Part shown: positions 21,871 through 31,309 of the stretch, piece by piece
Numbering within the stretch: position 1 is the first letter of the stretch
Layout: every line of letters begins with the position of its first letter
Assembly (NCBI RefSeq): GCF_037126465.1
Contig: NC_088201.1
Location: forward strand, 80,132,273-80,196,272
Reading direction: 5' to 3'
Source of the DNA: Ornithodoros turicata
Taxonomy: Eukaryota; Arthropoda; Arachnida; Ixodida; Argasidae
Length of the DNA stretch: 64,000 bases
Position numbers and translations under genes: made by a program
Notes under the pieces: model-generated
The model's input: the letters and a program-made list of their open reading frames with translations, nothing else
Database searches by the model: none
Told to the model about the DNA's origin: nothing

Positions 21871-24239
21871 GTCTAAAGTGTAGAGCTAAAACTGTTTTGC
21901 CTGGACCTTTGAAGTGGAGAGGTTGACCAGAGTCGTCACACAACTTAATTGAAATGAAATTTATTTCATTATGCAACAGCTTAAAATATTGCATGTTTTG
22001 GAAGGCGTTATGAATGATATTGTCTTCCTTTGCAGAGTATGGGACTAATTTTATTATTGGAAACTTCTTTGCACCAAAGTATGATTATTCGATAACGTTG
22101 CAATAAACTATAAAATGATGGAATTATGGTGTAAGTCTGAGGAGCATGTTTCCACTTGTACTGCTTGCAAAAGTTGTAAGTGGTGCAAAACCCAACATAT
22201 TAGAGATGTATTCGGATAGATGAATGGTAACACCATCCATTGGGTTGATAGTGCAGAGCTTTGTGTCATTACCCAAAGAACACTTTACTCCGGTAACACG
22301 GTCCTCAGGACGTCCCCACAGTGACATTGTGTCCTCGTCCTTCGAGGTTATCCTCAGGACGTCCCCACAGTGACATTGTGTCCTCGTCCTTCGAGGTTAT
22401 CCTCAGGACGTTCAGAGGATAACACTCTTGGACTGTCAGTGAATAGTTATTCAGGCACGTCCTGTGCCCGTACCTGTGGGTAGCTAGCTGGACGAGAAAT
22501 ATTATTTTGTTTAGTTTACCTGTTCAGACTTTCTAAACACATTTGTTTTCTTTTTGGGCCGATCCTGGGACCTGATTGACATTTTTCTGAAATAAAGGGC
22601 GGTCCAGGGTAAAATTCTCTGCATCTAAAAAGGATGACTGTCTATGATAAATGGTGCGCATTACTCGTGTAATGGAGAGAAACGCGCGATTCTGTCGCAC
22701 TGCTATCGACTTTCAAAGCTCCTACCTGAACGTCTCAAACCAAAAGGAGTAAGAAACACAGACTTTGCATTGATGTGGACCTAATACTTAAATCAATTCC
22801 TCTCTTTGAGTATTCTTTCTTTGCGTAATCGAAAGAAACATGGATAGCTCACCCTTCGTTTTGTGTCATAGGCTAGCAGGACTTTCGAATGTACGGAGGA
22901 TGGCGTTATAAGCAATAAACAGTGTCTGTTTTGGCTTTGGACGAGAATTCTAGTACCTTTTGGAGTGGGTTTCTCGGACTTCGTGTCCCTGACAATATTT
23001 TTTGTGCGTCTTTTATATTTCTCTCTGCTTTCTCTTTAAACTGCTGCGCTCGTTGTCCGTTATGAATTGTACTAGAAACGAACAGCGAGATTGTATTGCG
23101 GAAGTTAATCAAGATGTATGGAAAAAGAGAAGTGACTGCGTCTGGTTTAGTATAAATTATACGCAGAAAAATGAGGTACAGGTGGGTGCAGTTTAAGTCG
23201 TCCTCACAAGGTCCTGCGAGTGTTCCAGGTTGACACCTTGAGGATGTGCAGGTGATATGACCGGGAGTCCCACTTTAATACGGAGGTAACACTGGGAGGA
23301 CCAGTTGATAACTTCCTGAGGATGTCATCGTCGTCCGGGGTTGACATCCTGGGGACGATCGCAGGACCGCTCTGTGTTGTTGGGATACTATATGTGAGTA
23401 GAGCTTTGCCCTCTAATTGATTGTTGATTGTATGTAGCAGTAAGTTTGGAGTTTCATAATGATCTGGTGGAATAGTTATTCTTTTTGTAACATGTACTTC
23501 TTTCTCTATACTCAAGTCATAAGTGCGTTCAAACGGATCTCCATAGTAGTAGGCTGTATCATCTTTTATATTAAAATTATTTAATCTGAGGAGATTCTTG
23601 AGCTGTTCTGGAATAGCAAAGACACTGTGTAATGACTGTGACTATCTGTAACTATTCTCTCGGAATGTTACACTTGCTTGAATTTTGTGTGTTCTAAAAA
23701 AACGATTTCATGTGGTCTTGATAGAACAACCTGGAATTAATGCGATCAAGCCAGTTAAAGTAAGAATAGAAATTTCTTCTAGTATGCATAGCTGCGAAGC
23801 GAATTCCTCTCGAAGGAATGTGTCCTGACGAGGCACCTTAGAACCTATTATAGTATTGCCTTGAATGGATGACACTCCAATAGCGTCTTGTAAGTTTTCA
23901 TCTATAAATTTAATTGACCGAATAGAACGTGGCAAACGGAATACATATCTCCCGTCAATATAATTGAAATAACTGTTCAAGTCTTCAAAAAGCTCTAGAA
24001 GGGCCATTTCTAGGGTTCTTTTAACAACGATAGTCTTGCGAACCTCTGCAAAGTCTTTGTAATCAACCTGCATGACACCGTCATCACTCCACGGTATATT
24101 GTAGATTACAGATAGATAGTTCTTGTAATCCAACTTCATACTTTCCACTCAGTTGTAGAGGTGCATTCAAAGCAACTGTAAAGTTGTCCAGTGTATTTGT
24201 TGGATATAATTCGGTACAGTCATTGGATAGGAGGTACAT
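21860..24239 (-). pseudogene. Polinton minor capsid (penton-like) protein, broken
   Basis: The start ATG (24239-24237) lies 8 bp after the integrase stop. N-terminal landmarks are LLSNDCTELYPTNTLDNF and GKYEVGLQEL, the usual opening of this family. The middle (24140-23700) is open, then two in-frame stops and one frame change follow. A later IPPDHYETPNLLLHTINNQL block (about 23470) leads into the inserted foldback element. After it, VKCSLGND, LSEYISNMLGF (about 22200) and a final FISIKLCDDSGQPLHF block (about 21940) are seen, ending at the TAA 21862-21860. The length without the insertion is about 430 codons, as expected. Dead copy. Confidence 0.75.
22290..23384. mobile_element. Foldback element with GTCCTCAGGAC-rich arms
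   Basis: Lies inside the minor capsid gene. The right end is GTGTTGTTGGG (inverse CCCAACAACAC) and the left end begins near CCGGTAACACGGTCC. The left arm has two perfect 49-bp copies (22303-22351, 22352-22400) and a partial third. Both arms are rich in GTCCTC, GAGGAC and AGGACGTCC words in opposing orientation. The interior has no recognised gene. The left boundary is uncertain by a few bases. Confidence 0.75.
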
Positions 24240-24246
24240 ATAAAAC

Positions 24247-25281
24247 TCAGAGCAGCCTGGCAACATCTTGCACTGGAACCCACGAATTAAATGAATCATC
24301 ATATAACTAGCCCACTTCACTTTCTAATGAGTGACTCCATCAATTTTCTTACTAGATATAATTTTTTCAATTGGATATGGGTCATCAGCCTCTTTGATCA
24401 TGCGTTGCAATTCATTTGCATAATATGTGCCCTCTTCTACACCATCTGGGCCTGCAATGTAAAAGACTGGGGGATCTGTTTTCTTATACCTCGCAATTGT
24501 GTCGATAACGTGAGACCAGTGTCCTGTGTACCCCTTGTCAAAGACTAATCAATTCAATAGAACATGAACTTGCTGGCCAATTTTGAATGGTATTGTGATG
24601 TCATCATCATCTTTTTGCTATTGAGTCTATTGAAGAGTTCAACCTCGTTACTTTCATTCACTTCATTCGGTGCCATTTTAATAGTTCTATGGTAAGAATT
24701 GTTATAGTCCTCTATAATCTTTGGAAGAATTTTAATGTATTTGTGATGTCTTTTACTACGGAAATAGCGGAACAGGCGACCTTTAATTGTCCTAATCGCT
24801 CTCTCAGCCAAACAAGATTTTTGGCCAGTTCTAGTCACATACATATGGATGCCATGACGCTTACACCAAGCCTGCACAACTTTGTTGAAGAACTCACGCC
24901 CTTGATCGACATGGATTACCCGGGGGTTTTTCCCCTATTTCGATATAGCTTCATAAATCCTTTCTTCACGTCTTCACCTCGTTTGGTCTTGAGAGGTGTG
25001 GCCATGACTTGCCTCGACAAACAGTCTATCACAAGCAGTATGTATGAGAATCCTTTATTGTATTTCTTGTATTGGATGAATGAAATGAGGTCTGCTTGAT
25101 GTAGATCATTCAGGTGGAGTGAGATGACTTTCCTTCTCTTAAATCTTCGTCTTGCATCTTTGTGGAGAGTATAGATGTCGTCGCGTTGTAATTCTTGTAG
25201 TGCTTCTTTCCTTGTGATTTTCCATGCCTTTTGATAGCGTTTGACCCCTCCGAGCCCGCCGTCAGGTGATCTGTAGCTCAT
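24247..25281 (-). pseudogene. Polinton integrase with C-terminal chromodomain, broken
   Basis: Retroviral-type DDE integrase that would insert the element. The ATG (25281-25279) overlaps the preceding gene stop as ATGA. The basic N-terminus (GGVKRYQKAWKI, YTLHKDARRRF) is followed by the first catalytic aspartate in HQADLISF (about 25110), the second in VIHVDQGREF (about 24915) and the glutamate in LAERAIRTI (about 24795). An SH3-like region follows with FDKGYTGHWS (about 24520) and a PVFYI block. The chromodomain end with SFNSWVPVQDV (about 24275) comes last. There is a frameshift at a C-run near 24935, one in-frame TGA near 24548, and stops and shifts before the chromodomain. All three catalytic residues remain. 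Confidence 0.85.
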
Positions 25282-25805
25282 TCTTCTTCTGAGAAATATT
25301 CTTCGTCCGAAGATGAACTCAACTTTGTTCTTTGCGGCGACTTGTAGGTCTCCCACAATATTTTCTTCTTTGATTTTCTTTTCTGTCTGATTTTGTGTGA
25401 TGGTAGAAGTTTTGACACCTTTAGAAACCAAGCGGGCCTCACTCGTTTATGACCGGATAGGTACAAGACCAATTCCATTATACTAGAGCCATGAATGGTT
25501 TTGTTGTTATGAATGATTTCTCCTTTTTCATTCCATGACAAACTCCTCGGTATCGCTGACACTATGCGCCTAACTTTTTTAATATTGATATTATCTGGTA
25601 GAGCATCATAATCGAATTTTCTGCTAATACTTTCATCCATTTGTAATGGTTTTATTATTGGCGGATCTGATTCTATTGTCGGTTTCAATTGATTTTTTAT
25701 GGTGTAGTACATAGCTGTTAGCATACGCTTTACCTTTACATCTTCGCTTTCATTAGATTCCAAAATAGTGTCCACTGGATTTAATACCTCGATTTTTGTT
25801 GCCAT
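25278..25805 (-). CDS. Conserved Polinton protein, function unknown
   Basis: About 175 uninterrupted codons from ATG 25805-25803, three bases after the preceding stop. It ends in ATGA overlap with the integrase start. The central part has LPDNINIKKVRRIVSAI, then WNEKGEII and IHGSSIMELVLYLS, a layout (Trp-Asn-x-x-Gly-Glu then Gly-Ser-x-Ile-x-x-Leu) shared by an uncharacterised Polinton protein family. The tail is basic, then acidic (SSSSDEEYFSEEE). Intact, unlike its neighbours. Confidence 0.65.
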   Translation of the reverse strand: MATKIEVLNPVDTILESNESEDVKVKRMLTAMYYTIKNQLKPTIESDPPIIKPLQMDESISRKFDYDALPDNINIKKVRRIVSAIPRSLSWNEKGEIIHNNKTIHGSSIMELVLYLSGHKRVRPAWFLKVSKLLPSHKIRQKRKSKKKILWETYKSPQRTKLSSSSDEEYFSEEE

Positions 25806-25807
25806 TT

Positions 25808-26173
25808 TCAAACACCGGCTACCTTAGCTATAGCTCGCCCTGCTACACCACCTAATATACTAGTCAAGCCTGTCAGTAATAGTGGGAGTAATGGGACCAA
25901 ACCTCCTCGTTGTCGATATAAAAACTTTTGTAGCTTCTTTGGTGATTTGTGCAATGTTTTATATGCGATGTATCGAATTGTAGCTTTATATTTCTTTAAA
26001 TCTTTGTATAGTGTTGGTGACAGTTTAACATTACCATTCAATATATTCTTGCAAACTTCGGAAAGAGCTTCAATGCTGTGCGGAGGAGCCTCCATCAATA
26101 TATTTTCCCGTTCTTTTGGAGTGCAGGTTGCAAGCACTTTAAGAAAAGTTAAATGGTGACGTAGACGTTTCAT
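25808..26173 (-). CDS. Small Polinton protein with hydrophobic glycine-rich tail
   Basis: 121 uninterrupted codons; the start overlaps the ATPase stop (ATGA at 26173-26170). It has an N-terminal helical part with LTFLKVLATCTPKERE and an LSEVCKNILNGNVKLSP block, a basic middle, then RQRGGLVPLLPLLLTGL and GGVAGRAIAK. Proteins of this shape (basic helices followed by a short amphipathic or membrane-active glycine-rich tail) are common in Polintons. A membrane-lytic or inner-capsid role, as in adenovirus protein VI, is only an inference. Confidence 0.65.
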   Translation of the reverse strand: MKRLRHHLTFLKVLATCTPKERENILMEAPPHSIEALSEVCKNILNGNVKLSPTLYKDLKKYKATIRYIAYKTLHKSPKKLQKFLYRQRGGLVPLLPLLLTGLTSILGGVAGRAIAKVAGV

Positions 26174-26825
26174 TTTGGTATGGAAACAAATTGTGCCTCG
26201 AGCTTGGTTATACCTGTTCGCAATCTTTTATCAGACTGGGTAAGTGGGTGTAAGTCAATCACTAGATAACCACATGGTTTCTCTGTTGCTTGTTCGAATG
26301 CATTCAGAAAGTATGGCAATCGCGATTTTCCGTAGATTTGTCGTCCTAGAAGTTCGAGTTGCGCACGAGATCTTAAATTATTGAATAATATTATATATGT
26401 GGTGTTGTGGGATAGAGTGTGGTAGTTTACATCGTTATGGAATAAGTATTGACAAAGAAAAATAATTTATGCATTCTTGTGATGGGACGCTCTCGTATAG
26501 AGGTGAACCATATGTATGTGGTGAAACATATATATGGTGTAACCATATATATGCATAACATTCTTTTCAGTCATGAGATCATCAACTATAATCAGTGTTG
26601 GTATGTTCTCATCCCATGTCGTTGGTAATTCTTTACTAAATGTAATTTCAGTGAATTCATTCTGCCAGCATGTTTACTAACATAAAATATTTGTTGTGGG
26701 ATTACACTGAATACTGATAGATTTCTAAGGATGTTACGAACTAAGTAAGTTCTTCCTGACATGGAAGGTCCACATATAATAATTCGTGCAGGATGGATGA
26801 AAGAAAACGGTCTTACGTCGGACAT
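26170..26825 (-). pseudogene. Polinton packaging ATPase (FtsK/HerA type), broken
   Basis: Would pump DNA into capsids. ATG at 26825-26823. The Walker A region reads ICGPSMSGRTYLVR (about 26770), with arginine where lysine is expected. After a frame change near 26655, Walker B is TLIIVDDLM (about 26580), followed by a TRASHHKN block (about 26490), an in-frame TAA (about 26468), FNNLRSRAQ (about 26375) and a C-terminal region ending SIPK and TGA at 26170. One shift, one stop and the degenerate P-loop show loss of function. Confidence 0.78.
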
Positions 26826-27099
26826 TGTGTCGCAGAGGTAGAAGTGAAACTGATAATAAGATGCATTGAAAACTAGATTTATTACCATCCAGTGCTTCCC
26901 CAGCCATCGATTTGATCAAATTGACTTTTCGCAGGCTCTCGTTTGGCCCTGAGGAGACGTTCGTGAGACAAACGCGTCTGATAGCTTCAGCTTTTGCTTC
27001 ATGAATTTCTTGTTTCAGACGCCATTTCCTATCTTCTGGAGACTCAACTTCCTCCTCTTCACATTTCTTTCCGAAACAGCGACGAAAGAGCTTCCGCAT
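26734..27099 (-). CDS. Small charged Polinton protein, unknown
   Basis: From ATG 27099-27097: MRKLFRRCFGKK, an acidic patch, then EIHEAKAEAIRRVCLT and LRKVNLIKSM, mostly predicted helix. The open frame continues to 26734 and overlaps the ATPase start by about 90 bp. An in-frame 36-nt GTAATA..ATCAG segment could be a mini-intron. It is the first gene in the minus-strand series. Not recognised. Confidence 0.45.
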   Translation of the reverse strand: MRKLFRRCFGKKCEEEEVESPEDRKWRLKQEIHEAKAEAIRRVCLTNVSSGPNESLRKVNLIKSMAGEALDGNKSSFQCILLSVSLLPLRHNVRRKTVFFHPSCTNYYMWTFHVRKNLLSS

Positions 27100-27223
27100 A
27101 ATTATTTTGGGAGAGAGCTCCTGGTCTGGGGAACCAATGGGAAAATGAGGAGGTGGGCTCGCTCGAAAGGTAATAAACGGGAAAGAGTGGAGAGGAGGTT
27201 GTATGATAATGAGGATGCCCACG

Positions 27224-27230
27224 TTTAAAA
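27224..27230 (+). promoter_or_regulatory. TATA-like box for the micro-exon gene
   Basis: TTTAAAA, 36 bp before the ATG at 27267 on the plus strand, in the gap between two divergent genes. Confidence 0.35.
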
Positions 27231-27266
27231 GTTTCTTCCTCACTTGACTGACACACATTCCAAAAA

Positions 27267-27918
27267 ATGTCCAACGAAAAGGGTAAGTTTTTGATTCGCA
27301 ACGTAGTTCTTTTTTCTCATGGATATTGTCTTTTTCAGAACTCAGCTCGAGCCCATTATACTTTGAAAATGGTAATGAATTATAAAGAATATGAAAAAGG
27401 TGTTTAAATTTGATTTCTTGTTTTAGCTCCAGGGTCGCCGCCACCGATATGTATGTATTATTGTGTTGTGTATATAGTTGTTGTTGTGTAGTTGTGTGTG
27501 TATTATTAATTGATAATAGCTTTTTTCAGCTTACACGCCTGTACCAGGACCAACGCCTGAATGTGAGTAAAAGTTATAGCATAATTACAATAATAAATTA
27601 TGTTCTCTTTCAGATCATTGGAGTCTGCCACCGCAACGTATGTATTAATGAAATGTATAAGTTGATATTAATTTAGATTCACTTACAGATTACTGGGGTC
27701 TGCCGCCACAGCATTGTATGTATTATTGAAATACAAGTGTGGTTTCGTATAATAACAATATCTACTTTTTCAGGTCAGTGCTGTGTCCAACGTGAGTTAT
27801 CGTGTGGTAAGCAAATGTAACGACGTTAATTTTATGTTTTCTTTCAGGATTGGAAACAAAAGAGTTCATAAAAAGTGTAATTGTTAATACATTAAGAGAA
27901 ATATTTAGAGAACAATAA
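27267..27918 (+). CDS. Eight-exon micro-exon gene of the Polinton, unknown proline-rich protein
   Basis: Exons: 27267-27282, 27339-27371, 27427-27450, 27530-27562, 27614-27637, 27689-27715, 27774-27791 and 27848-27918. All seven introns are GT-AG, 51-79 nt, with GTAAGT, GTAATG, GTATGT, GTGAGT type donors and pyrimidine tracts. Every intron is phase 1, so each internal exon (18-33 nt) is a multiple of three and could be skipped without shifting the frame. The joined frame is open for 81 codons to TAA. The product is proline-rich. Exons 5 and 6 encode matching HWSLPPQ and YWGLPPQ motifs, exon 7 CQCC, and the last exon a helix-like tail ending EIFREQ. There are no frameshifts, unlike most of this Polinton. 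It lies between a TTTAAAA box and the right TIR, opposite in direction to the main genes. Function unknown; splicing is inferred from sequence. Confidence 0.72.
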
Positions 27919-28218
27919 GTGTATATATTCTTTATTATGTGTATTGTGTTTCTTCTGTTACAGGTCGTGAAGGTTTTTCGGCTGGGTTTTTTTCCTTCAC
28001 CTGATTGGCATCACAATTGGCACAATTCCCAGCACAATCGGCTTTAATAAATATATCTCAACTTGATTGGCATTAATAAATATATTTTCACTTGTACTTT
28101 ATGTGTATGACCCTTGTTTGCATGTCTCTGCATGTTATAAGCGCGCGGACAACCCTCCGCACGGGCGCCGCGCTGGGAAAATACGCTGAGGGCTCAGGGG
28201 CAGGGCCCAGGGGTCCAT
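27919..28218 (-). repeat. Polinton right terminal inverted repeat
   Basis: Inverted copy of 10503-10737. It is about 60 bp longer because of an internal duplication of the AATATATTTATTAA..GCCAAT segment (about 28015-28075). The micro-exon gene stop codon abuts it. Confidence 0.88.
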
Positions 28219-29578
28219 GTTTCTAACTGGACCCCATGGTGCCTGGACACCCCCTTCTACTACTTGCGTTGCTTCCGCTCGGTGTCTTAAAACCGCTCTG
28301 GGCCCCTAACCTTTGTTGGGGTTATTATCGTGCGGCAACCGCGACGTGTCTTCCAAGACAGAGCCGGAGGGACAAGACAGCAGTCAACTGACCTTTGGTT
28401 CGTCCAGCAAGAGAAGTGCGCGAGGACCGTGCTCGTCCTAGCTTACCTCGTGCTGCCTGGATCATTTAATTCTTAAGACGATAAACAGTAAGGAAGACAA
28501 AGAAAAAAACAAGTTCAGGATTTGCGCTGACGCGAAAGGAACAGTCCAACAACTGCCCTTATTAGCGGGTCCTTATACCTTTAACGTTGAACTTATTACA
28601 GCCTGATCGGCTCGGTTTTGGTGTGGGCTCTTTTGCATAGCAAAATTCGGCGATTCACATGTCAATGGTGAAAGGAACTGCGCACTGGCTGGCTTGACAC
28701 GACAAAATAACTATTTATTCTTGCAATTCCCACTGCTGGCAAGTGCGCCAAGGCAGGAAAAGAGTGCCGTGCGCGGCAGGGGCGAGGCGAAGTGAGGTAG
28801 AAAGCGGGCGCATGGAGAGAGTGATGCTACTTTCAAATATGTAAGGGCTTGACTGGACCCGTGGTGCACTGCAATCGGGGACGAACGTCTATTTGAGGCT
28901 ATTCTCGCAACCCGCAATGAGGGAGCGTAGCCTCTTAACGGGGTCAACTTAGAGATTTCGGCACTGACATCAGCGTTCATGATTGAAGTAAAATTAGTAA
29001 GACTTATTACATTCAAAATGGTTGAAAAACAGGAAGAGCCACAGAAGCTTGCCTGGCCCATGTATTGGGAAACATTTGATCTGGTTTCTAGTGAAGGTAG
29101 CAATCTGTAAGTTCAACGCATGACCTGTAATAGGACTCTAGCAAGTCGTCTACGTCGAACTTGAAGAAATGCCTTCAAGTAATTGACTTTTTAATTCTTA
29201 AACAGCGTTGATCACTACCTAAGAGCTATCGCTGCAAAGTCTCGCAGCACTCATCCACGAGGCGTGTATAAGCACATCCGTTTCTATTATTATTTCAATG
29301 TGATTTAGAATTTAGAACATATTTACAAATGTAACTTGTACACGTACCTAATAAGCTGATAGAAGCTCAGCTCTATGAGCTCTACTTGCTAATTTGGAAA
29401 CTAACTGCGAAGTAATTGAGATACTCGAACAGTAACTTAACTAGGTACTATTCTTGAAGAGTAACTGTAACTAATCTACTTTATTTGTGCAGGAACTATA
29501 GCTGTAACTTAGTTACTTTTCTGAATGACTATTCCCAAGACTGAATAAAATGATTTCAGAAGCAAAGAAAAAGTTGTA
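28219..29578. other. No recognisable gene; AACTTAGTTACT-rich tail
   Basis: No gene seen. From about 29380 to 29530 the sequence is rich in GTAACT/AGTTAC words on both strands, like the ends of small non-autonomous elements; related words occur at 57715-57800. Confidence 0.4.
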
Positions 29579-30858
29579 CCCCTGTCACACGGCAAACCGA
29601 ATGACATTCCCAGCGAATGACAATCACATCTAATGTCATTTGTTTGTCTTACATCATGCTACACGAAGAAAGAATGTCATTCACAAATGATATCAGAGTC
29701 GATAATTAAGATACCGTGGCCGAACATTTGAACCGTTATACAGGTACAGCCGTCGCCACACTTAACCGTAACGCGCGATCGCGTGGCCCCACAGGCGTCA
29801 GCGCCGCCAGGCGTCGACACTGGGTTCGAGACACTGGATAGTTCCACACAAGCGCCCCCTCTCGACGGTGGCTTCGGATTCCCGCATGTTTCACGTACTG
29901 CCCTTACCGACTCTGGGCTAACGAGAGAATAAATTAAAAACTAAGAATGAGCCTCCAAAGACGTCACTAGATATGCCTTCAGCACCAAGGAAGGAGTCAA
30001 AGATTCAGGAGCGGTGATAACGGACAACAGCTGAAGCTTCGTTCGTCTCAAAAGAATGTTCATAGAATTATATCAAGCCCACTCACAACACTTATTTATT
30101 CCTCTTGTCGCGGCAAGGTAGAGTGCATCAGATAAGCGAGCATTTTTACATTCGCAATCGTTCGTGGCCGAAGCACCCCTTGGGTGAGGGCGCACAAACA
30201 CAACATCACAAGGTGAGAGCATATCGAGCCATTGCCGAGCCACCGTCGAGAGGCGGCGCCTCTGTGCAATGATTCACATGTCTCGAACACACCGTCGAAT
30301 GTTGGCCGCTTGGTGACTCTGGTAGCCACACAACCGGTTAAGTGTGGCGACGGCTGTACACTAGTTATATTTTTATTTCTTCTGCTCGAAACTAGCGAAA
30401 CATTAGATTATTTCATAAAATCGTTGCCTTTTCAAAGACACCTAATTGGCTAAGCACCACGAGCAAAGACAACTAAGAAGCCAATCTGCACCGCACTTGG
30501 CAACGTGGCGACTAGGAGCGAGGGTAGTCCACCGAAAAACAGCGTTTAGCCTTCCTTCCTTCGTGTCAAAAGTTATCAAACTCGTGATAAAATATTGGAG
30601 TACAACTTTTCCTTCGTCTTTCATATCTTCGAACGGCATATCGTTGTTGTTTTTGCCACCTCTCTACTGCGAGAGTACGCTGTCAATGCGAGAGGGAAAA
30701 GCGAATGAGTTCCTCGAACTCATTCGCCTTCGAATTCGCAATTTCGAATATCATTCGCCTGTATTGCCATTTGATTTCACCATGTGACACGAAACGAATG
30801 TCATTCAATTCCATTATCATTCGCTGGGAATGGCATTCAATTTGCCGTGTGACAGGGG
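29579..30858. mobile_element. TIR DNA element, CCCCTGTCACACGG ends
   Basis: The left end CCCCTGTCACACGGCAAA and its inverse at the right end (ending GTGTGACAGGGG) are flanked by TA (29577-29578 and 30859-30860). Subterminal GAATGACATT words occur in both arms. No transposase is visible. Another TIR element is nested inside. Confidence 0.78.
29747..30356. mobile_element. Nested TIR element, CAGCCGTCGCCACACTTAAC ends
   Basis: Perfect 22-bp inverted ends flanked by TA on both sides (29745-29746, 30357-30358), 610 bp long, non-coding. It lies wholly within the 29579-30858 element, so it is younger. Confidence 0.78.
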
Positions 30859-31309
30859 TATTAGTGGTTTATGGAAGTTTTTCGATAAAACGCTCGTCGT
30901 TATGGAAGAACAGAGGCACTGAGTGAAGAAAGCAAATGAAGATTTGTAGATCACGTGAAACACGAGTTGTGTTTTTCTGCTTGTGCTCTCGTTTTTAAAC
31001 CTACAGTAAGTTTTGGGAAGATGAATTTGCAAAAAACGCGGTATGCTCTATGTCTTCTCGAGGCCCGGAGTCGTATTTAGATTTACTATAGAGCACAACG
31101 CAGCGAGGAAAAGGACGCAGCTAATTGGTGGTGAGTCAGGAGCTACACTCCAACAGAGCGGCTGTGTTTCTCTGCCGGCAAGCAGCTCTGTGCTTGGTGC
31201 TTGCTTGCTTGGGAAGGCAGCGCGCAGCGGCGCGTGGGCGATATATATGTACCTTGTGGTTCAAGAGAGACTCATCTCCGCTCTATTGCGGATCCACCGG
31301 TGTTAGTTC
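30859..31309. other. No recognisable gene
   Basis: Short frames only, and no motif recognised before the satellite begins. Confidence 0.35.

Larger units (their letters stand above)
10503..28218. mobile_element. Maverick/Polinton (virus-like self-synthesising transposon)
   Basis: Terminal inverted repeats (about 10503-10737 and 27919-28218) enclose the Polinton hallmark genes: protein-primed family B DNA polymerase, integrase with chromodomain, FtsK/HerA-like packaging ATPase, adenovirus-type cysteine protease, major and minor capsid proteins and three or four small accessory proteins. All but two lie on the minus strand with short or overlapping junctions. The polymerase stop and the micro-exon gene stop both abut a TIR, so gene content reaches both ends. 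Two foldback insertions account for about 5.9 kb of the 17.7 kb. Most genes carry frameshifts or stops, so the copy is inactive. A clean 6-bp target duplication is not visible, and the outer ends are uncertain by several bases. Confidence 0.93.

Noticed and set aside
26520..26560. TATATATG palindromic repeats as a regulatory site
   Set aside because: They fall within the ATPase coding frame (the YGYTIYMFHH region) and are explained by codons.
28711..29103. 130-codon minus frame
   Set aside because: No motif, low-complexity start, no splice or promoter support.
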